Shown piece by piece: positions 33,919-44,888 of a stretch of DNA of 64,000 nucleotides. Every line of letters starts with the position of its first letter. The first letter of the stretch is position 1. Made by a program: the position numbers and the translations under genes. This DNA comes from Lyophyllum atratum (lineage: Eukaryota; Basidiomycota; Agaricomycetes; Agaricales; Lyophyllaceae). The notes beneath the pieces are model-generated. The model was not told the origin of the DNA, ran no database searches, and saw nothing but the letters and a program-made list of their open reading frames with translations. The stretch is from NCBI GenBank assembly GCA_014905825.1, contig JACGCN010000001.1, forward strand, positions 744,001 through 808,000, in the 5' to 3' direction.

Positions 33919-36900
33919 CTAGAATCCACCAACGCGCTTCTTCGTCACTTTCTTCTTGGCCACCCCCGGGCGACCCCCGTGCACGCCTGGCAGTACTTGC
34001 GTGCTCGTCATGTACTCCTGTGATGACTGCGGCAGATCTTGCAGAGGGATCTGGCTTCCATACCCCACCATAAGGGAAGGCACGATCGTACTTTGAGATT
34101 GCGCTGCGAATAGCTTGCGCCCGACCTCTGGCGCTCTGGAAGGCACGGTCGATGTTGCCACAATCGTCGGTGGCCGCTGGGACTGAACCCCAATTGGTTG
34201 GCTGGCGTTCCCTGCCTTCTGGAGGGGGTTTACCCGACGTGTCTGTTGTGGGGCTGGAGCACTTCGGTCATAGTGATCCACAAACACAGCATCTTCTGGA
34301 TCTGCGCCAATTTCCCATTCTTTCAATAGCGACCGAATGCCCATTGATGCCGCGAATTCTTCCTTCTCTTCATCCTTATTGTAGTACTTGGTGGGCCGGG
34401 GACGCAGGTACCCAAATTCCAATGCAGGGGGTTCCCCAGCCAGCGAAAGTGTTTTTGTCATTGCCTCTAATCCCAGGCCTTCATCAGAGGATTTCGAGAA
34501 TGGTTGAGTGGAGAAAACATCAGTCGATAGAGCCAGGTCCAGCGCCAATTGTTCACGAGCCTCTTTCTCGTATCTGAGAGACTGCGCGGGCCGTTCTGGG
34601 TCTTCAGCGAGATCATATATACTTAAAGCTTTCGTACAACTTTGAATGTCATCCGCGGGGGTGGGATCGAACCGACGAAGGATAGGAGCGATGTTGTAAT
34701 GCCATGAAGCACCCTTCACGAGTTTCTCGGGAGACAGACGACCCTGGGCCATTGCGCGATACCCTCTAGTAGAATTGATGATGCTTTCTGATAGAAAGTC
34801 AGCCCTTGCGAGATGAATTGGTTCCTCCCCAGCCTGGAGAACCACATCGGACCTAAAAAGAGAATGTAATTAGCCATAAGGTGAAGAGTTTGAGGAAGTT
34901 TTGGTACGTTGTTAGCATATGTTCCACCGGAGCCTCCACTTCCTGCCAGAACCTCGGAATTGTTTCAAGCAGGTCATACACGGCGTTCGCGTTTTCCTCT
35001 TCTACCTTCTCTCTTTCCTGTTCATGGTCTCTGAAGATATCTAGATCCAAAGATAATAAGGAGGAGAACACATGGATGACACCAATTCTTACGATCATAG
35101 GCTGAGGAAAGATCTATTTCAACAAATGCCTGATCCTCATAAGGAACCTCCTTGGAACGGAGAGGCTTTGACTCAAGCTGCTTGACATCAGTCGTCCACA
35201 AAGTTTCGAAAGCAGGAACACGCGAGTCAGATACATGAAATTCGACTTGGTCCAGGCGTCCTTGCTCGGTTAACCGGATGAAGCTGAATGTTTCCGTGTT
35301 TGTATCGAGGGGATGTTTGAACAGAGTTTGGCCGAGGTGAGAGGCACTGGCGTCGCTACCTGGAATAAAACAGTATGGTGGAGCGTTGATGTGGAGGAGC
35401 TGCCCCTCTGACCGCGAAACATCATACACCGTCACCATGGCATTGTTCCGGGAGGTTAATAGCGTAGATGCTTGAGGGGGTTTATTGGCAAGTGGACGGC
35501 AGATAATCACGCTGACACTTACCTGGTGATGAGGGACTCGTCCATACGTCGAGGTAACGATCATATTGCCGACCATGCCTGTAGCCCAAGAGGGGTTTGC
35601 CAGGAAAGCGGGTGTCAATCCAAAGAATCTCGCGCGTGGAACACAAGGTGACGACATGGTCGTCTTTTTCATCTTGGAGGGAGGTCAAGACATCGCCCTG
35701 TCCCGGAAGCGAAAATAGTTCTTGAACGCCGTCACTGGCCTGCAAGCTGGATAAGTCTCATATCTCTGACGAGAAAAATAAGGCGTACCCTGAGGTCAAA
35801 TTGTGTGAGGGCTTTATTTGAAGCCAAAAGGTAGTTCATGTCGTGTGCACCGCGAGCCAGGCGCCAGAATGAATCTTGGGTACTTCCGTCCGCATTTTCG
35901 ATGGGTGAGTAAATCAAGTTCCTATCATCAAGAAGAATCTATTTCCGTGTCATAGAATCGATCACGGCTAGCTTACAGGTGCTTTTGCCCACTGGAGACA
36001 CTGCACTTGTACACCGAGCCAGCGTCAGTCACAGTCAGCGCTTGAAATGGCTTAGTCGTTAGTGAAACGTCAACGAGAGCGCGATTGGCTGTATCGGCAG
36101 GTAATATAGTCGCAAATTCGTCCAGATATGGTGCGGATTTAGAGGTATTGACCTCTGATAAGGAGGTCACCCCAAATGTACGAACGGCCAAGAAAGAACC
36201 TATGAAAACGATCGTAGGAGTTCTCGGAGCAGGATATATACACGAGGGCCTACTCTGCAATTCAGTTGCACTGGAAGGTTGGGAGACGGACATTTGCCGT
36301 ATGGGCGTGTCGAACGTCCGTGTAGGATGCGCAGATGGTTTAAAAACAATTTCGTCGCCAGATTGATGAAAGGGGGAGAGATCTAGTGAGGAATTATTGA
36401 ACAAAATATCCACCTGGCAAAGGTTGGTCAAATCTTACTGATGTCTCTGTTCAATTCGCCCATAGGAAATGCCAGGAAGGTTCCATCGGTGGTCACGACA
36501 GGTGCAAGTAGATTCCCCATGTACGGGTCAAACAGCTCCAGCTTTTGTGCTATTGCGGCGTCTTGAGAAACCTCATCTCTTATTAACTCAGCAGGGATAT
36601 CTACATCCGGTAGGAATGTGCGAAGGAAATTCGCCTTAGATTCAGATATGAGTTCTGGAGTATCACGGGTTGACTGTCGTGACTTACCTCTCGTTCGGCA
36701 CTCTGAAGGATCGTAGTGTTGATCTGACGGTCAGGTGCCGGACGCGTTGCAGGAAAGATAGTTGTACATTTTCCCATATGAAGATGCGGGCCTTTGCTAA
36801 TCATCAGAGAACAGACCAATAACTACCAGCTCATCACTAGATACCTTGTAATCCACTTGTCGCGATCGACGTCCATTCCAGACTGCCCTCCTTCTCGACC

Positions 36901-37034
36901 AGAGTGACCGTGTTCGCGCCTCGGCCTAAATCAGGATAGTTTCTAGCAGTGGCTTTTTGCTTCTGCTTAGCCTGGCCCTTTCTTTCAGCGTTCGCAGCAA
37001 GTTGAGTTCGGTCATCGACTGGCCAGGAATCCAT
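33919..37034 (-). CDS. rrn6: Rrn6-like RNA polymerase I core factor subunit
   Basis: Probable subunit of the core factor (Rrn6-Rrn7-Rrn11; TAF1C in animals) that positions Pol I on the rDNA promoter. From 37034 it reads MDSWPVDDRTQLAANAER, then GRGANTVTLVEKEGSLEW and an exon with KGPHLHMGKCTTIFPATRPA. The middle two thirds give repeated beta-strand segments typical of a WD-like propeller (for example RDLIYSPIENADGSTQDSFW and NYLLASNKALTQFDLR). The last exon (34845-33919) is disordered and ends with LPGVHGGRPGVAKKKVTKKR plus VGGF, the Lys-rich tail I associate with fungal Rrn6. Assignment rests on that tail, the propeller and the length (about 950 residues), so it is good but not certain. Confidence 0.7.
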
Positions 37035-37165
37035 TCCATTTGGACGTGAATGTGTTATCTGTTTGTGAAGCTTGCAAGGGTGAGCACTCGGAAGGGGATG
37101 AAATAATTTGAAGTCCGCCGACTTTCTTCCGTGACCGTTGTTCGTCTGAGTCCAGTCAACACGCT

Positions 37166-38353
37166 ATGCTCAGGCTATGGGCTCTTCAACGTCCACCAAC
37201 AGGGACCCGCTGCCTTAGACACATCCATACCACAGGAATTACAAATGCTGCCCCAGTAGCAAGTTCATCGACTCCCACCACCACCGCTGAGCCAACTGAA
37301 CCCAAAGCTCCCGCAAAATGGACACCAAATTCAATACGAACGGGTCTTATTGCGCGCAAACGCGGTATGGCCGTGTTGTGGAACGACCAGGGTGCACGAT
37401 TTCCGGTGACAGTCCTCCAGGTGCGTCACGTTGACTCTGTACATGCTTTTCTACGTGTCTGAAACGCGGTAGCTGGAAAATTGCCAAGTCACTGCGAACA
37501 TCCGTACCGTCAGACGAGATCATACGGAGTACCATGCAGTACAGGTCGCTGCGTCCGACCGCCCCGCTAAAACTACTACGCGTCAGATGCTGGGACATTT
37601 CAGAAAAGGAAAGGTGCCGCCGAAGCGAATTGTGAAAGAATTCGCTGTGACGCCGGATGCGCACGTTCCCGTCGGTGAGCCACAACAATCTGTCTATCGA
37701 AGCAGAGTCCTGATAATTCCTCAGGAACAACGCTGTCTGCAATTCATTTCGTCCCCGGCCAGTACGTAGACGTAGTCGCAAATTCGTAAGGATTCTTCCT
37801 TCAGCCGAGGGTCCAAAGTCTAACTTGTGTTATTGCAGTATCGGAAAGGGATTCCAGGGAGGTATGAAGAGATGGGGCTTCCATGGGTTAGCAGCCAGTC
37901 ATGGTGTTTCCGTGTCACATCGGTCATCCGGGTCTGCTGGAAATTCCCAAGTACGTTCAGCACTCTTTAAGCTTGGGTTTCGAAGTTTTGAAACATTGTC
38001 TATAGGATCCAGGACGGGTTTGGCCTGGTAAGAAGATGGCAGGACACATGGGCAACAAACGCATCACAACGCAGAATCTCGCTGTTGTTCGCGTTGACAC
38101 CAGCCTCGACCTTATTTTCGTCCGCGGAAATGTTCCTGGCGTTGACAACGCTCAGGTCATGATCCGTGACGCTAAAAAGAAGATGACCGCACTGAGCAGC
38201 CACAACCAAGCCAAGGGACTATACGAGAAGGTGCTTCCCAAGGGTGTAGATGATCTCCCGTTCCCTGCTGGCACAGCCGAGCTCGCTAAAGTATTACCAC
38301 CTATAATTGAGGCTCCCGCGTACAGGAGAAGTCCTTTTACCCCCCAGGAATAA
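37166..38353 (+). CDS. mrpl9: Mitochondrial ribosomal protein uL3m (Mrpl9)
   Basis: Large-subunit mitoribosomal protein. The N-terminus is a typical matrix-targeting presequence ([20 protein letters not shown]). Then come [20 protein letters not shown], an exon with [20 protein letters not shown] and [17 protein letters not shown]. The conserved uL3 core spans splice junctions: [60 protein letters not shown] and [20 protein letters not shown]. It ends [10 protein letters not shown] at 38353. About five exons; 131 bp from the divergent rrn6 start. Confidence 0.93.
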
Positions 38354-38506
38354 ATTTGATTTTTTTGTGTTCATGACAAATTCGAAATCTCGGAGACGAA
38401 GGCATGTTACTCATCACCACGATGGGTGGTTGCTGACAGGCCTGTAATCCTCATCCACATACTTGACATTCCGTGGTAGCAAGCGAAAAGAGTGAACTGG
38501 TTTCTC

Positions 38507-39549
38507 ATGGCACGACCTGTTAATGATATGCTGCATACCTTGAGGTCATTATATCTCTCTCCTACCAGCACCCACAATCCACTGATCTAGATGTTCTATT
38601 CAGAGGAGAGCATTTTCGGCGTGCACAAAACCTCCAGAGATCCCGCGCTCACGTCTCTTCTAATATCTCCCGCAACTCGCCCACCCTGCCAATAGACCTC
38701 ACCACTTCCGACTACCCCACCAATGACCGTGCACCAGCGAAGGCCGCAACTTCCTCTTCGAGTGCGTATACGAATTGCCCTGGGCCTGGCGCTCCGAAGA
38801 GTTGGACACTGATATCGAAGGAAGTTGTCGAGGACACGCCGGCGTGGCGGGCGCAGGCTATGTCCCTGCTTCTCCCACCCCCACCGTTGATACCACCGCT
38901 CACCAATCTATGCTTGCGGGTACTTGCCGCGCAGCCCTCCCAGGAATTCACACGGGACATCACCTCTTACATACCCCCACATCTTCGGCGTGACCTCATC
39001 CGGCACACTGCCGTTCATTCACCGCTCCCCAACTCGAAGCTGTACGCGCTCTGCGAGCCCGACGGCCATGCTGACACCGAGCTGATCGTGGTTGGGCCTA
39101 GCGCTTCACTCAGGGATGACTACTTCATCCGGGCGATACCAGATGCAAACCAAGATATGCTCGACGACGAGGAAGATGCATCCTGGGACTCGGAAAGAGA
39201 TCTTGGCTCGGATCCACTCAGCACATTTATCCTCATGTCGACACGCCTGGCAAACTCATCCCTCCTCAGTCTGCCTCCTACCATCACTCACATGGCGCTC
39301 ATCAATCTTCCGACACCTGTATCTCTTCACAGATTACCCGGGACGTGCCCTTTGCTCGTCACTCTGGATATCTCATATAACACCTGGCTAAGCCCAGGGT
39401 CGGACAGCGCGGAAAAGGTGCTGGATAGGGTGGACTGGAGTCGATGGAACTATCTGCGTGTTCTGGGGCTGCGCAAATGTCATGTATCCAGCGGGATGCT
39501 GGTAAAGCTAAATAGGGGCAGATGGGATGATGTTGAAGTTGTACAATAG
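38507..39549 (+). CDS. Protein of unknown function with LRR-like C-terminus
   Basis: I do not recognise this family. The ATG at 38507 opens MARPVNDMLHTLRSLYLSPT, which stops at 38588. A well-behaved open frame starts overlapping it (DLDVLFRGEHFRRAQNLQRS, about 38584) and runs to 39549, so the N-terminus needs either a frame correction or a different start. The main frame reads DITSYIPPHLRRDLIRHTAV, YALCEPDGHADTELIVVGPS and an acidic segment (DANQDMLDDEEDASWDSERD). Its C-terminal third has leucine-rich-repeat-like lines (PLLVTLDISYNTWLS, NYLRVLGLRKCHVS). A conservative reading would begin at the internal ATG at 38860. No signal peptide or membrane segment is evident. Confidence 0.6.
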
Positions 39550-39692
39550 GCCTATGGAACCAACGAGAACGAAGGAAAGCGACGGAATGAGTGTGTTGGA
39601 TGTGGACAGTGTGTGGATGTGGAGGCGATGCGGAAATATAATATGCTAATAATTAATCGTGACAAATGCAGATCGTAAAAGGGGCTGGGAGT

Positions 39693-40921
39693 TCATGTCT
39701 TCAGGTTCAGGAAATACTCCAAGTCAAATGGCGGGACAGTCTGCAGGTGAAGTATGAGAATCAGAGACTACAACCAGGGATGGAAGCAGAACTGACCTCG
39801 GATTCCTTCTGAGACGTCGGTGGAAGCGTGGTCGGAGGAATCAATGCACCTGGACGAGGTTTTGCCCCAATTTGATGCGCGAATGACCAGACCGTTGACG
39901 TATATCGTGTCAGCAATTCCAGAGATGACACTGGCGGTAAACGCACGCGATCTGGATGAAGGAGACACATTGGTTAGCGGATGCGATACCAATGACTTTC
40001 CAAGTACCTAGAATGGCTCGGTTGATCTGGTCAGCCACGGCCTCCCGCCGTTCCTGGCTGAGATACTTAGAAATGGTGCTATGTTCTGGGACCTTGTACG
40101 CGAGGAGTCCCCCTACGTTCGTCAGCTCCTTCAGATATAGGTCGCGGTCGCCAGGCTTCGTGAGCATCTCCGCCAATCCGAGGAGCTTCCGCGCCTTTGA
40201 AAGCAACCTCAACTGCTGTTCGAATGGAGGGGAAGAATCGACATCCATAGCCTGTAGTTCCTGCTGGGGCGATGTGTGTGGTGGTTCTGGGGTGTCGCCA
40301 TCCATTTTGGGATATGGCAGGGGGACGGTGCGGCATGCTTCGATGAATGAAAGGATGCGGAGGTTCAGGGTTAGGTGTGCGGGATCGACGGAGGTGGGAC
40401 ATGCGTATGGGATTGCCTCTGAAATTCTGGAGCTGCCTGAAGACAGTAGGGACCTCTCGGGAACGGGTCCGGCGAGGACTGACGGAAAGTGCTCGTTGAG
40501 CATGGAAGTGGCTTCGTCCACTCGGCCTGAGAGAATGTGTTTTTGTATCTCTGTCACAACTTTGATGAACGAGGAACTTGTAATCGCTCTAAGACGGACG
40601 TACGTTCTCGCAGTTCGACTTGCTTCAACTCCTTCTCAGGTAGCTCCGAGTCGGCAGTGGTAGGATTGTTCTCTTTATCTGACAAGATTTCGTCACCATC
40701 GGCGTCAAGATGGTGCACTGTGCTGTCTCTGGCAAACGCCTTTGCGGTCTTGGGATAGCATTGGTGGCAAAGATAATCTAACACAAGTGCGCGCTACAGA
40801 TTGCGCCTTAATCTAGGGCACTGCCGAAGATGCACTAAGGGCTTACGAGCTGATATGGCGTGGAGCTTGCCAGTTGTGTGCCAGGCTTTGGGCCCAAGCG
40901 CATGCTGTCGAACGAAGACAT
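39693..40921 (-). CDS. LisH-CTLH-CRA domain protein (GID/CTLH or RanBPM-like)
   Basis: Start at 40921 gives MSSFDSMRLGPKPGTQLASS. After an intron comes the LisH motif ALVLDYLCHQCYPKTAKAFA. The CTLH domain is IQKHILSGRVDEATSMLNEH, and the CRA part includes LNLRILSFIEACRTVPLPYP, FEQQLRLLSKARKLLGLAEM and STISKYLSQERREAVADQIN. Splicing to 39693 gives a short C-terminus ending FDLEYFLNLKT. Members of this family are scaffold subunits of the GID/CTLH ubiquitin ligase or RanBPM-type adaptors. No SPRY domain is seen here, which argues against a full Gid1/Vid30 orthologue. Confidence 0.82.
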
Positions 40922-41098
40922 GGATGCGTGGTGGGCGTCGAGAGACTCCGTTCAACGCTCGTCGCTGACATGCTCTCGTCACAACTCCGAGTCCCGGCAA
41001 CACTTCATTGATGTTTGCACCTGTTAGGTATTAAAGCCATCTCTTCCTCATCAAGTGAGCGAACTAATATATGTAATACATGGAAATCCAAGGTGGTA

Positions 41099-42983
41099 CT
41101 ATACACTAGGTCTGGTACGCGACGACCGACCTCGAGGCAGGACTGTCGAGTCACTCGGATGCCGCGCTATTGACTCTCCCGTCAGAAGACCAGCCTCTTC
41201 CTCCATTCTACTGCTATACAATGCGCTGTGCCGTCGATGTCGAGGCCGGTATATAAACGATTGCGCGACGATTGTTATGTCGAAAACAAGGGTCCCTGCA
41301 CTTCCCAGAAGATACCTAAATATGACAATTTAGTATAAGCGCTCCCTAGAAAATATATGACGAACGGGATGCTTTCTTTCACGAACGCGGCAGATTCTGC
41401 TGGAGGTAGTTGCATCTTCGGTGATGAGAGTATAGACGCAACGTAGAAAACGTTGCCCAGAAAAGCGAAAACGAAGAGATACATGGACAGGCCCTATGAA
41501 GCAACGTAAGGAGATGGCAAGACATGCAGAAATACAGATTCAGACCTCGACAGATTTCCGGACGAACTGTAAAGTACGTCAGGGCATGTTCGATAAGTCA
41601 GACATACAACGCACATTTTTCCATATTTGTGGCAGCCGAGAAGTGAGGTATAATGTCGTACATAGCCATGCGAACATGCGGCCAATGACACGTTCGCTAA
41701 CGGGCTCCGTCATGATAGCCTCGTATATGGGAGCGTCTGCATGGAATGTCCGTCCGTCGTAAAGCTTGATCTCATGAAGGCTCCCCAGGTTCGTGTCAGA
41801 TAGCGAAGACATATGCAGGGCTGCAGACTCAGCCAGACCCAACCCTCTGACAACGAGTACCTTGCCCACATTAGGACCGGGGCTCGAAGTAAATCCGTGT
41901 CTGCTGCCCGCCAGCGTGCCGATTCCGAACAAGGCCCATGCACTGAGGAAAACCATAGTTGCACCCCTCACTCTCGAACTCCGTCGATTTGGGCTCGCTA
42001 CTTGTGGCTCGATCTCTATACCGCTATCTAGATCTCGTTCAAGTGGTCGCCCTCGTCCAGCTGCGTCTAGCAGAGGGTCCGTGAATGGTATCGGCTGATG
42101 AGCCGAGTGTAACGGCGCTGGGACGCCTTGCAAGCCTCCAAGACTCCCACTTCGCCGCCTATATCGTTCTATACTCCATGACAGCCGCTTCTTCCTCGAT
42201 TCATGCCCCGCTTCAGAGTGAAAGCTGTCTGCCAGTGCGGCAAGCGCATTCTCGTCTACGTCATCTTCATACACCATATCCTGAGAACTACCCACTCTCG
42301 AGTCGTGCAAGTGATCGGTGCTGTGGCCCTGCCACCTTCGTCTATGATCCGCTTGTTCGTCTTGTTGGGCAGCAAGGGCAGCTGAGGCGGCGACATTCGC
42401 GGCAACAGCGGATAGTGTACGATACCGTGCGGCGCCTCGGTCTATTGACATTCGACGACTTCTCGATGCGGATGGCAACGGGCGAGCATGGCCGAATGTA
42501 CGCAATAGGTTTTGCGCGCCCGGAGTAGTAGAAATACTGGGCGACAAGGGTACAGTCCACGAAAACGAAGTATGTTGCCAGATATGTCTATATCCTCACG
42601 AACTCAGCATCGACCAAGGTTACTGGAAGGTGGAACTGACCTGAAATGGCAGTTGATGAGTCAGAAGGCATCCAACCAGGTTCGAGAAATCGCCTGCGGC
42701 ATGAGGGCGCTGATGAGCGAACAAGAACAGCGAAAAAGGCGCAATATGGCGTTACCAAGAAGCCAGTTGGCCTAGGAAAGGAAGAGCAAGGCCTTCGCAC
42801 GACTGACGGCGTATGTTTTCCAATACCTGTCTAGTAGATGAGGTCAGCCGTGTGTACGTGTCGCGCGGTGACGAGGCTGGTGCAAGTGATAATGCGGATC
42901 TAGTGACCTACGGGAATTGGGCTCCTAGCCAACAGGCGATGGAGGTATAGCCAAGCAGCTCGCTCACGGTCGTCGTGGGGAGC
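41099..42983 (-). CDS. PQ-loop vacuolar transporter (Ypq/PQLC2-like), frame broken by +1 shifts
   Basis: Seven-helix exporter of cationic amino acids at the vacuole in characterised relatives. Start 42983: MLPTTTVSELLGYTSIACWL. First PQ loop: GAQFPQVLENIRRQSCEGLA. Then NWLLGDFSNLVGCLLTHQLP, LATYFVFVDCTLVAQYFYYS, a long Ser/Arg-rich cytosolic loop (RRMSIDRGAARYRTLSAVAA), and helices to the second PQ loop SRLPQIWKNFVRKSVEGLSL. A conserved C-terminal helix reads GSAGTLVFDITIVAQSFIYR. About eight exons. The first PQ loop (LALPFL) meets ANWLLGD one base out of frame at about 42772, and a second +1 step is needed after QYFYYS near 42520. Removing a 36-nt intron would fix the first only by deleting conserved loop residues. 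Confidence 0.85.
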
Positions 42984-43453
42984 ATTGCTGGCGAGGAGAA
43001 GGGAGGAGGGGGAAGGGTGAAGAGGCTTATCGGAACTTACGAAGCTAGCTCCGGCCAATTCGGTTCATGTCCGTTCGTATCCTTGCGCTCGGAAACACGG
43101 AACTCAGTTAAAACGGTCACACTTCCACTACTAAGCGCAGGCCCACTTGAACTCCAGCCTATGCAATTCGGTACGGTATGCACCTCTGATACAACGATAC
43201 AATATATCCACTTTTACCATACTTGGCATTGAACAGCATTGAGCATGAATGAGGTGGGTTAATAGGCGCACGACGGGGACATCGGTTAAAGCCAGATCAA
43301 GTACATATGCAATGCCATGAACCACTCTCGCCCTCAACGTCGAGCTCAAGACAAGTAGCAGCGATGGGCGCGTGAGTAAGTACATTCGCAGATCACATGT
43401 CATTCTCTAAACATGGCAAGCGTGTAACTCAAACTTGCCGTTTCCACTTACCC
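42984..43453. other. Divergent intergenic region, PQ-loop gene / lin1
   Basis: About 470 bp of shared promoter sequence between divergent genes. The ATG at 43397, in frame with lin1, is a possible earlier start. No other feature was recognised. Confidence 0.45.
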
Positions 43454-44691
43454 ATGCCTCCTCGTTCCAGCCACAAGCGGGCAGCCGCGTCCAACGGCGA
43501 ACCCTCGTCGTCGACTCATGCCCCAAAGAAAACTCGATTCGTAGATCCGTCTGACGACCCCGCCAGATTCGCAGAGGAAGTCGATTCCGCTTTGGAGACC
43601 CCTGTCCACCGCCGCGGCCGGGTGAGGACCCAGGGCTACGAATCGGACTCGAGCGACGAGGGCGAAGGCGTCGTTCGCAGCAGGAAGAAGGACGCGGTCG
43701 AGGATGACGACGCTGATGATATGTTCGCAGTCGCCGACAAGGAGGAGAAGGCAGAGGAGCCAGGTGGAAAGAAGAAGAAGGAAGAGTTTCTGAGATTGGG
43801 CGATATCGAGGGACAGGAGTTTGGCGGATCAGGGTCGGATGACGATGAAGACGATGAGCCGGAAGACGAGGATGAGGCTGAGCGGAGGAAGAAGGCGGGT
43901 ATGGGATATGAGCTCTCGTCGTTCCATATGCGCGATGAGATGGAGGAAGGCAAGTTCACAGAGGACGGGAGCTATGTCCGGACCTTTGATCCGCACGGGG
44001 TGCACGATCGTTGGATGGAGGGATTAGGAGAGAGGGAGATCAAGATGGCCCGGCGGCGGAAACGGCAGCAAGAGAAGGAGCAGAGGGAGAAAATACAAGC
44101 GGAGGAGAAGGAGCTGGAAGAAAGCGGGGGCACGGGAAAGCTGGAAAAGGAGTTGTTGGCGATGCTCAAGAAGGGTGAAACTGTGCTGGAGGCTCTGCAA
44201 CGGTTAGGTGTTCAGGCGAAGAAGAGTCAAGCTGGACATAAAGTGCAAGTCTCAATATACTAGGATCAGGTTTCGCACTACTGACCCGACATATCTGCAG
44301 TCCCAAAGTGAAGGCCGCTGATTTGGACGCCATGAACGTCGATAAACCAGCGAAGACCCCCACACAGATCGAGAGCATCACCCATCTCGCGTCGAATATA
44401 ATGGCTCTTGGCGAAACAGATATCTATTCCAAAACATATGAAGAGCTCGTTCGCACTGTTCGCTCAACGGGGACTGTCGATGCGTCATGGGAACCTCCCT
44501 CAGCCGACGTGCGGTACGAATACAAATGGGATATCCCTGGTGGCCCTCAATCTGGAGAAACATTCGGCCCGTTTGGCGAAACGGAAATGAATGCTTGGAT
44601 GAAGGCGTCGTACTTTGGAGCCGCTGGGAGAAAGGTGAAAGTACGAGCAACAGGTGGTGAATGGGGCGATTGGGACGATGTAATTCAGTAG
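43454..44691 (+). CDS. lin1: Lin1/CD2BP2-type GYF-domain U5 snRNP protein
   Basis: Assembly factor bound to U5 snRNP (Prp6/Dib1-type contacts). The start at 43454 gives MPPRSSHKRAAASNG; an in-frame ATG at 43397 would add 19 residues. The N-terminal half is basic then strongly acidic (DDDEDDEPEDEDEAE). It continues GMGYELSSFHMRDEMEEGKF, GSYVRTFDPHGVHDRWMEGL and a long charged helix (KRQQEKEQREKIQAEEKELE). After one intron (about 44242-44300) comes the GYF domain: YEYKWDIPGG, ETFGPFGETEMNAWMKASYF and GEWGDWDDVI. Domain order and length fit the Lin1/CD2BP2 family. Confidence 0.92.
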
Positions 44692-44888
44692 AGGGAGCTC
44701 TGACGTTTGTATATGCACCGTATTACTATACTCATTGGATTTTATTTGGGGACCAACTCTGGCATCTAAACAACGCGTCTCGGGCGCGTGAAGGCTCCGT
44801 ATGATTGAGCTTGTGACACTCAGGCTGAGAAGTCGTCTGAATTTGAGACGCGTCGTTGAGGTGGACCGATGAAATGACAATGATGCGA

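Noticed and set aside
42735..42790. 36-nt intron repairing the PQ-loop transporter frame
   Set aside because: Below the 43-65 nt range seen elsewhere and would remove conserved PQ-loop residues.
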